Assembly (NCBI GenBank): GCA_003241055.1
Contig: QFOD01000017.1
Location: 1-64,000, forward strand
Length of the DNA: 64,000 nucleotides
Direction of reading: 5' to 3'
Source of the DNA: Roseateles depolymerans
GTDB taxonomy: Bacteria; Pseudomonadota; Gammaproteobacteria; Burkholderiales; Burkholderiaceae_C
Part shown: positions 16,309-24,372 of the stretch, piece by piece
How the letters are laid out: every line of letters begins with the position of its first letter
Numbering within the stretch: the first letter of the stretch is position 1
Program-made: the position numbers and the translations under genes
The notes under the pieces: model-generated
What the model was told of the DNA's origin: nothing
Database searches by the model: none
The model's input: the letters and a program-made list of their open reading frames with translations, nothing else

Positions 16309-19300
16309 TTGCCTCACTCATCCGGTGGTCGGTGGCCAACCGCTTCCTCGTCCTCATCGCGACTGCGTTCCTGGTCGCCGCGGGGCTGTGGTCGGTATCC
16401 CGAACACCCGTCGACGCGCTGCCTGACCTGTCCGACACACAGGTCATCGTGCGTACGACCTATCCGGGCAAGCCGCCGCAGGTGGTCGAGGACCTGGTCA
16501 CCTACCCGCTGACCACGACCATGCTCAGCGTGCCTGGTGCCAAGACCGTGCGCGGCTACAGCTTCTTCGGCGACTCGTTCGTCTACATCCTCTTTGACGA
16601 CAAGACAGACGCTTACTGGGCGAGGTCGCGCGTGGTCGAGTACCTCAACCAAGTTCAGGGCCGACTGCCAGCCGGCGCAACCGCGGCGCTGGGACCGGAT
16701 GCCACCGGCGTCGGCTGGGTCTACGAATACGCGCTCGTTGACCGTTCCGGCAAGTTCGACATCGGCCAGCTGCGCGCTCTCAACGACTGGTTCTTAAAGT
16801 TCGAGCTGAAAACCGTGCCGGACGTGTCGGAAGTCGCCAGCATCGGCGGCATGGTTCGTCAGTACCAGGTGGTGCTCGACCCCGACCGCATGCGCGCCCT
16901 GGGCATCACCCACTCGATGGTTGTCGAGGCACTGCAGAAGGCCAACAAGTCGTCCGGTGGCTCGGTGGTCGAGATGGCCGAGACCGAGTACATGGTGCGC
17001 TCGCGGGGCTTCCTGAAGTCGCTCGATGACTTCCGCACCATTCCCCTGAGCGTGGCGGGTGCGACACCAGTGCTGCTGCGCGATGTGGCGACCGTTCAGG
17101 TCGGGCCGGAGATGCGTCGTGGCATTGCGGAGCTGAATGGCGAGGGCGAGGTCACGGGCGGCGTGGTGGTCATGCGTTCAGGCAAGAACGCCCGCAGCAC
17201 CATCGCGGCAGTCAAGGAGAAGCTGGAGGCGCTGAAGCCCAGCCTGCCCAAAAGCGTCGAGGTCGTGGAGACCTACGACCGCTCCAAACTCATCGACCGT
17301 GCAGTCGACAACTTGCGCGTGAAGCTCATCGAGGAGTTCGTTGTCGTCGCTGTGGTCTGCGCGGTGTTCCTGTTTCACCTGCGCTCGGCTCTGGTGGCGG
17401 TGGTGACGCTGCCGGTAGGCGTCCTGACGGCGTTCATCGTGATGCACTGGCAAGGCGTCAGCGCCAACATCCTGTCGCTGGGCGGCGTGGCCATCGCCTT
17501 GGGCGCCATGGTCGACGCCTCGGTGGTGTTGGTCGAGGCGGTGCACAAGCACCTCGAACACTTCGAGGAGAAGCACGGGCGATCACCGACTCTGGCTGAA
17601 CGCTGGGAGCTGGTATCGCAGGCGTCGATGGAGGTGGGGCCGGCGCTGTTCTTTTCGCTGCTAGTCATCACGCTGTCCTTCCTTCCCGTCTTCACGCTGG
17701 AAGCTCAGGAAGGTCGCCTGTTCTCGCCGCTGGCCTTCACAAAAACGTACGCGATGGCGGCGGCCGCCGGGCTGTCGGTGACGCTGGTGCCGGTGCTGAT
17801 GGGCTATCTCATCCGCGGCCACATCCCGAAGGAGACGGCGAACCCGGTGAACCGCTTCCTCATCGCGATCTACCGGCCAGCGCTGGAGGCGGTGCTGCGT
17901 TTCCCGAAGGCAACGCTCGGCATTGCCGCGCTGGTGTTGGCCGTGACGGCCTTCCCGGTCATGCGGCTCGGCGGCGAGTTCATGCCGCCGCTGGACGAGG
18001 GCGACCTGCTCTACATGCCGTCAGCACTTCCCGGCATCTCGGTGTCGAAGGCCTCCGAGCTGCTGCAGCAGACAGACCGCCTCATCAAGACCGTTCCCGA
18101 GGTCGAGCGTGTGTTCGGCAAGGCCGGTCGTGCCGACACCGCGACCGACCCGGCGCCGCTCGAGATGTTCGAGACCACCATCCAGTTCAAGCCTCGCGAG
18201 CAGTGGCGTGCCGGCCTGACGCCGGACAAGCTGGTCGAAGAACTGGACCGCGTGGTGAAAGTGCCGGGGCTCTCCAACGTCTGGGTGCCGCCCATCCGCA
18301 ACCGCATCGACATGCTGGCCACCGGCATCAAGAGCCCGGTGGGCGTCAAGGTCGCGGGCGCCGACCTGGCGACCATCGACCGGCTAGCCACGCAGATTGA
18401 GTTGGCCGTGAAAGCTGTGCCCGGCGTGTCCTCTGCGTTGGCCGAACGGCTGACCGGTGGCCGGTACATCGACCTGGATGTCGACCGCACAGCGGCAGCT
18501 CGCTTCGGGCTGTCCGTCGCGGATGTCCATGCTGTGGTGTCCACGGCCATCGGCGGCGACAACGTCGGTGAGGTCATCCAAGGCCGCGAACGCTTCCCTA
18601 TCAACGTCCGCTACCCCCGCGAGGTGCGCGACTCATTGGAGCGCCTGCGCCAGCTTCCCTTCGTAACAGAAAAGGGTGCGACGGTCTTGCTGCAGGACGT
18701 GGCTCGCATTTCCATCGAGGAAGGCCCGCCCATGGTCCGCAGCGAGAACGCACGGCTTTCTGGCTGGGTCTACGTCGATGTGCGAGGCCGTGACTTGCGC
18801 TCGGTCGTGCACGAGATGCAGGCGGTTGTCGCCAAGCAGGTCGCGCTGCCAGCTGGCTACTCGGTCTCGTGGTCGGGGCAGTTCGAATACCTGGAACGCG
18901 CCACCGAGCGCCTGAAGGTGGTCGTGCCGGTCACGCTGGCCATCATCTTCGTTCTCCTCTATCTGCTGTTCCGCTCGGCGGGCGACGCCGCGCTGGTGAT
19001 GGCCGCAGTGCCGTTCTCGCTGGTGGGTGGTTTCTGGCTCGTCTGGGCGCTAGGCCATGCCATTTCCGTGGCCACGGCCGTGGGCTTCATCGCCTTGGCC
19101 GGCGTGGCCGCAGAGTTCGGGGTGGTGATGCTGGTCTACCTGCAGAACGCCTGGAAGCAACGCCTGGCAGCCGGCGAACTCGAGAGCGACGAGACCCTCC
19201 TGGCTGCAATCCGCGAAGGGGCGGTGCTGCGCGTACGCCCCAAAGCGATGACCGTGGCCGTCGTAATGGCTGGTTTGCTACCTATCCTGTTTGGGCACGG

Positions 19301-19430
19301 CACCGGCTCGGAGGTCATGACGCGTATCGCCGCACCTATGGTCGGTGGCATGGTGACGGCGCCACTGCTGAGCATGCTGGTCGTTCCGGCCGCCTGGTAT
19401 CTCTTGCGGCGGAAGCGTCAAAACGGTTGA
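16305..19430 (+). CDS. cusA: CusA heavy-metal RND efflux pump
   Basis: A 1041-residue inner-membrane proton-driven Cu(I)/Ag(I) exporter of the HME-RND group. Typical segments are present: IRWSVANRFLVLI at the N-terminus, SDTQVIVRT, a first membrane bundle near residues 340-500 with GGVAIALGAMVDASVVLVE (charged relay residues in the helix), the RLGGEFMPPLDEGDLLYMP loop, and a second bundle with AGVAAEFGVVMLVYL. Start is GTG at 16305, overlapping the cusB stop (GTGA). Length is normal for CusA. A terminator follows at 19475-19509, closing the copper block. Confidence 0.96.
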   Translation: MIASLIRWSVANRFLVLIATAFLVAAGLWSVSRTPVDALPDLSDTQVIVRTTYPGKPPQVVEDLVTYPLTTTMLSVPGAKTVRGYSFFGDSFVYILFDDKTDAYWARSRVVEYLNQVQGRLPAGATAALGPDATGVGWVYEYALVDRSGKFDIGQLRALNDWFLKFELKTVPDVSEVASIGGMVRQYQVVLDPDRMRALGITHSMVVEALQKANKSSGGSVVEMAETEYMVRSRGFLKSLDDFRTIPLSVAGATPVLLRDVATVQVGPEMRRGIAELNGEGEVTGGVVVMRSGKNARSTIAAVKEKLEALKPSLPKSVEVVETYDRSKLIDRAVDNLRVKLIEEFVVVAVVCAVFLFHLRSALVAVVTLPVGVLTAFIVMHWQGVSANILSLGGVAIALGAMVDASVVLVEAVHKHLEHFEEKHGRSPTLAERWELVSQASMEVGPALFFSLLVITLSFLPVFTLEAQEGRLFSPLAFTKTYAMAAAAGLSVTLVPVLMGYLIRGHIPKETANPVNRFLIAIYRPALEAVLRFPKATLGIAALVLAVTAFPVMRLGGEFMPPLDEGDLLYMPSALPGISVSKASELLQQTDRLIKTVPEVERVFGKAGRADTATDPAPLEMFETTIQFKPREQWRAGLTPDKLVEELDRVVKVPGLSNVWVPPIRNRIDMLATGIKSPVGVKVAGADLATIDRLATQIELAVKAVPGVSSALAERLTGGRYIDLDVDRTAAARFGLSVADVHAVVSTAIGGDNVGEVIQGRERFPINVRYPREVRDSLERLRQLPFVTEKGATVLLQDVARISIEEGPPMVRSENARLSGWVYVDVRGRDLRSVVHEMQAVVAKQVALPAGYSVSWSGQFEYLERATERLKVVVPVTLAIIFVLLYLLFRSAGDAALVMAAVPFSLVGGFWLVWALGHAISVATAVGFIALAGVAAEFGVVMLVYLQNAWKQRLAAGELESDETLLAAIREGAVLRVRPKAMTVAVVMAGLLPILFGHGTGSEVMTRIAAPMVGGMVTAPLLSMLVVPAAWYLLRRKRQNG

Positions 19431-19474
19431 CGTCCAAGACGGTTGCTGAGCAGGCCTGCGACAGCGTAGGTTCC

Positions 19475-19509
19475 AGCCCCTCGGCGATTCGCTGCGGGGC
19501 TTTCTTTTT
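19475..19509 (+). terminator. Rho-independent terminator after cusA
   Basis: AGCCCC (19475-19480) pairs with GGGGCT (19496-19501) around a partly paired centre, followed by TTTCTTTTT. It is 45 bp past the cusA stop on the same strand. Confidence 0.8.
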
Positions 19510-19658
19510 GGCATGCCGCCAAACGTGCGACCGAGCCGCCCAACGCAGCCCTTTTGGTGGCCTCGCTCAGCAAAAGAGGTTGCCAAAACAACTGATATTC
19601 CATACAGTGTTTGCAAGCCCGGCAGCCGCCGGGCACACAGATTCCCGGGAGCCCCAAC

Positions 19659-19937
19659 ATGCTGTTGAACCTTTGCGACGTCGAGAGCATCGTCAGCTGG
19701 TGGTCCGTCTTTCCCGCTCGCCACGACGGCGCACTCGAACAGATGCTGGTCTCACGCCCGCAATTCGGCCAGTCCATCCATGCCGCCCAGCGACGAATTC
19801 GAACCAGCGACGACTTACAGGCGCAGCTGAACAAGTCGCTCGCGCAGCAGGACCAGCACCTCGCACAGATGGCGGACCGCCGCGCTGCGATGAGCTCTGT
19901 CGAGATGCTGAGGCGCGACTTGGCAATGGCGGCCTAA
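19659..19937 (+). CDS. Small hypothetical protein
   Basis: A 92-residue protein starting MLLNLCDVESIVSWWSVFPA, with a GGGAG before ATG 19659. It continues with a helical, Gln-rich stretch (SLAQQDQHLAQMADRRAAMSS). Codon use looks like coding sequence (strong third-position GC). I do not recognise the family. It is the first gene past the cusA terminator and has no evident copper motif, so it may belong to the accessory or mobility part rather than to copper resistance. Confidence 0.55.
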   Translation: MLLNLCDVESIVSWWSVFPARHDGALEQMLVSRPQFGQSIHAAQRRIRTSDDLQAQLNKSLAQQDQHLAQMADRRAAMSSVEMLRRDLAMAA

Positions 19938-19997
19938 CCGTCCCACACGCGAGCCGCGCGCAACAGAGCAGTTGCTGGGCGTCCTTGACGAACAGCG

Positions 19998-20285
19998 TTG
20001 GGCCCACGGGACGACCGGACGGGCCCTTTTTTGCGTGAGTGCCGCCGAGGCCACCTCGGGCTTTTCCCCTACCAGTCCAAGAGCAGGGACGTCGTGTGGA
20101 AGCAGGTGTCGGCGCTGTACAGCACCCTGGCAGCAGAGACCTACGACCTCTCCCCTGTACTGAAGGCAGTACGAACAGACGGGGCGCGGTGGTATCGCGT
20201 CGACGACGGCTCGAGCTTGGCTCCTGTCGAGTCAATGGCGATGGCCGGTATCTTCGTGATCGGCCAGCGGCTCATTGACTTGTAG
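19998..20285 (+). CDS. Small hypothetical protein, possible
   Basis: A frame of 95 residues whose second part (SRDVVWKQVSALYSTLAAET, then DGARWYRVDDGSSLAPVES and AGIFVIGQRLIDL) looks like real protein. The first 25 residues are rich in Arg and Gly and less convincing, so translation may begin later, but no internal start with a ribosome site is obvious. No family is recognised. It is convergent with the RES gene, 174 bp away; that gap shows no clear feature. Confidence 0.4.
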   Translation: MGPRDDRTGPFLRECRRGHLGLFPYQSKSRDVVWKQVSALYSTLAAETYDLSPVLKAVRTDGARWYRVDDGSSLAPVESMAMAGIFVIGQRLIDL

Positions 20286-20459
20286 TGCACCTTCACCTCG
20301 CGGCGCCGCGCCCTCCCCCTCGCCGTTCAAGGTTGCGATGCGACCAAGCTGCATTGTCGAAGGGGCCCTTGAGGCGCCCGGGACCCTGAAGACGCTGCCG
20401 GTGCCCGTTCGCCTTGGCGTCGGCTGCAGCCCGCGCAGAGCCGGCGTCAGCCAATCGTC

Positions 20460-21851
20460 CTACTCGTATCTCGCGCCCGACGGTGCGAACCTGCGCACGC
20501 CCTGCCTGACCTCGACGTCGCGCGATGTCGTCCGCACTTCCACGCCGCGCACCTCGTGAACTCGAATCTCCTCCATCTCGATCCGCAGCGTCGGCGGCCA
20601 ATCAGGTTTCGGCTGGTCAAGGAGTCGATCCAGCAGCTCGCTGGCGCCCTCGGGAGGCGGACGGAGAGGCAGTTCGAGCACGGGGCTCAGCCAGTGGCCC
20701 GGGCCGTCATCCTCGTATTCCCAGACCTGCACGCTTGCTTTGAATTGCACATCGGCGGACTCCACGCGGGCAGCCCGCGGAAATAGGACTACGTTGAGGC
20801 CGCTGGCGTCATCACGATTCCCAACTTGAACCGACGGAAACAAAATTCCGTCGATGGCCCCACCCTCATAGTCGGCGAGGAAGTCAGCGACTACCTGAGT
20901 AATCAGATAGTCCCGCTCCTGCTGCTCGGGCATCACCGGTTGGACCATGCGCTGCGATAGGGTCTTCAGGAAGTCCCGCGTCTGCGCCAAGAGGTACGAC
21001 GCGGGGTCCAACAGGCTTTGCCCCTTGTCGATCTGCACCTTGGCCAGCGCCGCCAGGTCCAGCAACTTCACCGGCCGAATGATGTGAAACGCAGCAGTGG
21101 CCACATAGGCGCCGACTGGAGGGCGCACCTCGGCAAGTGCGACGGCCTCGGTGGTCGCGCCATAAAAGGCCGGCTGTCCCTTCGCGTTCATACGCCCGGC
21201 CTGGCCAATACCGGGCGGAGGCGTGCCGAGGTGCTTTGCAGGGTGCTGCAATGCTTCCTCCAGACTGCCTTCGGTCTGGAAGACCCGCGCCCGGATAAGT
21301 CTGTCGACAGCGCAGCCAGGGCCGGCCTGGATGACCACCGGGCCGCCATCGTCTGTACGAGACTCGTGAAGGTTCTGGAAGACCTGCTGAAGCAGTTGCA
21401 GCGCACGGCGATTCAGGAAGCGCGCCTCATGGTGCAGGCTGCGCTCCATCTCCTGCCATTCGTAGCCGACCCGATGATGCAGGTCCGAGCGCAGCCGGAA
21501 CCAGGGGTCTTCCGAGTCGGCTTCATCCTCCGGGTAGCGCTGGACATACGCCCGCCAAGCCGCCAGCGTGGCGTCGGCGAGGTCTTCAAACGCCTCATCG
21601 GCAACGACGTTGAGCCGCTGCAGCGTTTCGCGCAGGTCACTCCCGCCCGGCGAACGCTCAAACACGACGACGCTCAAGTCGTTGTGTGTGGTTTCGAAGT
21701 GAGTGGTCAGCGCCTCCAGGCAGCCATTGGCAGCGATTTGGAGTTCTATGGCCGGCCCGTGCGCCCCACAGTAGCTGCAAGTCTTGATGGTCTTGAGCAC
21801 CGTCCGCCGCAAGAACTCGTCGCGGAGGCAGGTCATGCAGAGGTATTTCAT
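20460..21851 (-). CDS. HEPN/RES N-terminal and RES-domain protein
   Basis: A 463-residue protein, starting MKYLCMTCLRDEFLRR (the frame is open upstream to 21992, but the conserved part starts here; 21860 is an alternative ATG). An N-terminal zinc-finger-like CxxC...CxxC pair at residues 5-30 leads into an alpha-helical HEPN-like domain to about 190. A RES domain then follows with GRMNAKG, AFYGAT and ALAEVRPP, providing the conserved Arg, Tyr and Glu. RES proteins can be NAD+-phosphorolysing toxins; the large HEPN-linked forms occur in mobile elements and are suspected in defence. No Xre-type antitoxin is next to it. It is divergent from the kfrA-like gene, beyond a 610-bp gap. Confidence 0.8.
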   Translation of the reverse strand: MKYLCMTCLRDEFLRRTVLKTIKTCSYCGAHGPAIELQIAANGCLEALTTHFETTHNDLSVVVFERSPGGSDLRETLQRLNVVADEAFEDLADATLAAWRAYVQRYPEDEADSEDPWFRLRSDLHHRVGYEWQEMERSLHHEARFLNRRALQLLQQVFQNLHESRTDDGGPVVIQAGPGCAVDRLIRARVFQTEGSLEEALQHPAKHLGTPPPGIGQAGRMNAKGQPAFYGATTEAVALAEVRPPVGAYVATAAFHIIRPVKLLDLAALAKVQIDKGQSLLDPASYLLAQTRDFLKTLSQRMVQPVMPEQQERDYLITQVVADFLADYEGGAIDGILFPSVQVGNRDDASGLNVVLFPRAARVESADVQFKASVQVWEYEDDGPGHWLSPVLELPLRPPPEGASELLDRLLDQPKPDWPPTLRIEMEEIRVHEVRGVEVRTTSRDVEVRQGVRRFAPSGARYE

Positions 21852-22461
21852 GGCCCGCATGATGCTGGAAGGCAGCGGGCGCTCGCGGGGTAGCAGGCCT
21901 CCCAGGGCCGGCGGAGCCGGCGCCTCGCCGACACCTCTTGCTTTCGAGACGCCACGCGGGATGGCGGTGTTCGCCCGGGGTTGTCCGCGCACTCAGTGTG
22001 CGCCGCGTTGGACCGCTCGATGAGCCCCAGTTATGGCGTTAGGTATAGCAACCAACGCCCGATGTGCAAGTCTGTTCACAGAGTTCGGCAGCCACCAGCG
22101 AACTTGGCTTGATGACCTGCTTTTGCTTGTGTGGATGCTTAACGTTGCAACGCCACCACGATCCGAATAGCGCCAAATTTTGAGTCGTGCGCTGCAGCTC
22201 AAAAAGCCGTTGACGCGCGCCTCGCGAGACCCCTAGGGTGACCGACGGCAGGGTCTGACAGGGGGTCAGCACCGCCCTCTCGACGGTGTGGACGCCGCCT
22301 CGAGCGGACTGTGAAGCGTCTCGCGGGTGAGGATAAACAATGATGAAGTCAGGTCGCTCTTCGGGCATGTCGGCTGAGTTGCGCCGAGCTGCCGAAGCAG
22401 GAATGAAGGATTACGGTAGCTACGGTATTTACCGTAGCTGGCTTGTCCGACGGGGCGTGTG
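21852..22461. other. Divergent intergenic region between RES and kfrA-like genes
   Basis: About 600 bp without a convincing gene. It contains a possible minus-strand promoter for the RES gene (TTGCAC 22064-22069, TATACC 22042-22047, 16-bp spacer), a hairpin GGCGTT...AACGCC at 22035-22059 that overlaps it, and the perfect palindrome at 22418-22439 described separately. Composition is less GC-rich than the flanking genes from about 22040 on. Confidence 0.5.
22418..22439. promoter_or_regulatory. Perfect inverted repeat before the kfrA-like gene, candidate operator
   Basis: AGCTACGGTA, two bases TT, then TACCGTAGCT: a 10-bp perfect inverted repeat 22 bp before the start codon. An extra copy of TTACGGTAGC (22411-22420) overlaps it. 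KfrA-family proteins bind repeats in their own promoters, so this is a likely self-regulation site. It could instead be a recombination-related site. Confidence 0.6.
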
Positions 22462-23106
22462 ATGGCCAAGCCTGTCGCGACCCTTGAATCCGTATCCGCT
22501 GCGGCAGACGCGCTCGCGGCCAATGGCGTCGAGCCCTCCTTGATGCTCGTCCAAGAACGCACCGGGGGCTCATACACAACAGTGAAGCGCCACCTCGAGG
22601 CCTGGAAGGCCAAGCGCGAGGACGAGGCTGCCGCAGTTGATGTGCCAGCTGACGTGCTGGCGCGGGGCAGCGCCCTTGCGCGAGAACTATATGTGCATGC
22701 GCTGCGCCTGGCGGAAGCGACGGTCGCACAGCCTCTCGACCTAGCGGTGACTGCGCTGAAGAAGGCTGAAGGGCAAGTTGCTACTGCCGAGGCGGAGGTC
22801 GCACGACTCGAAGACGCGGAGCAATCCCAAGCGGAGCACATTGATCGCCTGGAGGCGCGGGTGCGCGAACTTGAGCTGAGCGCCGCGGCGCAGGAGGCGA
22901 CCCTTCGCGAAAAAAACGAATCGCTCGCACGGAGCGAGTCACGGCTCGCGGAACTCCAGGCAAAGCACGAAGAGAGCCTTGAGGAGCTGGCGGGCCTACG
23001 AGCATCGACTAAGGCCACGGAAGCCCTGCACGGGCAGCTTGAGGCCATTCAGCGCGGCGTCCAGGGGCTGGCTGGATCGTCTGGACGCCGCACCGCGGGT
23101 GGCTGA
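22462..23106 (+). CDS. KfrA-like DNA-binding coiled-coil protein
   Basis: A 214-residue protein. Residues 1-60 form a KfrA_N-type helix-turn-helix domain (SAAADALAANGVEPSLMLVQ, GGSYTTVKRHLEAWK). The rest is a long Ala/Glu/Arg-rich coiled coil (about 95-190; EVARLEDAEQSQAEHIDRLE). KfrA proteins of plasmids and integrative elements repress their own promoter and may organise DNA. A GTG at 22459 directly before the ATG could also start it. It precedes the recombinase genes on the same strand (32 bp gap), so it probably controls or assists the mobility module. Confidence 0.85.
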   Translation: MAKPVATLESVSAAADALAANGVEPSLMLVQERTGGSYTTVKRHLEAWKAKREDEAAAVDVPADVLARGSALARELYVHALRLAEATVAQPLDLAVTALKKAEGQVATAEAEVARLEDAEQSQAEHIDRLEARVRELELSAAAQEATLREKNESLARSESRLAELQAKHEESLEELAGLRASTKATEALHGQLEAIQRGVQGLAGSSGRRTAGG

Positions 23107-23138
23107 AGCCCAGGCGCGCTGCCCAATCCGCCGGCCAC

Positions 23139-24371
23139 ATGTGTGCTCCCAGCACGATGCGAGAACTCTTCTTCTTCAAGCGCGAGGCCCTTGACCGAGC
23201 GCCCGTACCCGAAGGCATTGACGCCGAAGAGTGGCGCAGTTTCCTGCACTCGGTTGAAAGCGAAATGCCCGAAGAGGGCAGGCCTTGCTTTCTCGACGCT
23301 GCGACCTCAGCGCCTGACGAGGAACTCAACAGGTTCGTTTCAGAGCGTCTCATCACGCCGCGTCGCGCCAGCCCGCGGACCTGGAGCTCGTACGCCCACG
23401 GCCTCTCGATCACGCTCCGACACCTGGAGGCGCAAAGCGTCGACTGGAAGCACGCTACACAGGCGCACCTCAACCGCTTCTTCTGGGTCCGCACGTCTGG
23501 AAAACATCAGAACGTGGCTGCCGTTGCGGAAAGTTCATGGAACGTCACCGCGACGGCCATCGTGCACCTTTACGAGTGGGCGAGAGATGACGGGCTCATC
23601 CACGTCTTGCCTTTCAGCTACCGCGCCGGTCGGGGCGGATTTGGTGCGCCGGCAAAGGACGTAGCCGACATCTTCGCGAAGAACCCCGACAACGTCGTTC
23701 GTTTCATTCCCATTGACAACTACAAGAATATTTGGCGGCCGACAATATTAGCGAGCAGAAATTCTCTTAGGAATATATCGCTCATTGATCTGCTTGTTGC
23801 GGCCGGCTTGCGCATCACTGAGGCGCTCAACCTCAATCGGGGCGATCTGCCTGATATTAATCAACCCCAGTGGAAGAACCGCAAGACGGTTCCATTGACG
23901 GTAACTGGCAAGGGCAAGAAAACTAGAACCGTACCAATCCCAAAGCACATTATGCGTGCAATATGGTTTTACATCGAGTCAGAAGAATATCGGCCAAAGG
24001 AGGAGGTCAATGATGATTCCCCGGTCTTCCTGTCTACACATGGCAATCGACTAAGCCCGCGTTCGGTTCAGCTGCTGTTCCAGCGGATTTCCGACGCAAC
24101 TGGCATAAAGCTTGTCCCGCATGGGTGCCGGCATACGTTTGCCGTATACCAGCTTGCAGGCCTTATTCGCAAGCTTGCCATTCGGTTGAAGCAGATTAAG
24201 GAGGAAGGCGCCAGTGCCTACAAGCTGCTACTTACCGACCCACTGCGCCGACTCCAAAAGCTAATGGGACATTCAAGCATCCTCAGCACATATATCTATC
24301 TGGATTGCCTCGAGGAAGCGGAGGAATTGGTTGAGGAATCGCTTGAGAGCTGGGCGACCTGGAAATCTTGA
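23139..24371 (+). CDS. Tyrosine recombinase/integrase 1 of the trio (TnpA-like)
   Basis: A 410-residue site-specific recombinase. The N-terminal SAM-like DNA-binding domain covers about residues 60-160. The catalytic domain has R225 (GLRITEAL), K258/K260 (TGKGKK), H328 and R331 (PHGCRHTFA), H378 (MGHSS) and the nucleophile Y387 (TYIYL), so all active-site positions are filled. Start could be ATG 23139 or 23157; neither has a strong ribosome site. From about 23700 codon use shifts to more A/T-ending codons. It is the first of three adjacent recombinases, arranged like Tn554 TnpA, TnpB and TnpC or the recombinase-in-trio elements. Confidence 0.9.
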   Translation: MCAPSTMRELFFFKREALDRAPVPEGIDAEEWRSFLHSVESEMPEEGRPCFLDAATSAPDEELNRFVSERLITPRRASPRTWSSYAHGLSITLRHLEAQSVDWKHATQAHLNRFFWVRTSGKHQNVAAVAESSWNVTATAIVHLYEWARDDGLIHVLPFSYRAGRGGFGAPAKDVADIFAKNPDNVVRFIPIDNYKNIWRPTILASRNSLRNISLIDLLVAAGLRITEALNLNRGDLPDINQPQWKNRKTVPLTVTGKGKKTRTVPIPKHIMRAIWFYIESEEYRPKEEVNDDSPVFLSTHGNRLSPRSVQLLFQRISDATGIKLVPHGCRHTFAVYQLAGLIRKLAIRLKQIKEEGASAYKLLLTDPLRRLQKLMGHSSILSTYIYLDCLEEAEELVEESLESWATWKS

Positions 24372-24372
24372 A

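Noticed and set aside
22035..22059. GGCGTTAGG...AACGCC hairpin resembling part of an integron attC site
   Set aside because: One GTTRRRY-like core is present, but no matching RYYYAAC core at the proper distance and no integron integrase; the orientation also does not suit the RES gene as a cassette.
1..22461. Search for the missing 3' part of resident dut inside the window
   Set aside because: No minus-strand sequence with dUTPase motifs III-V is seen, so the left end of the element must lie outside.
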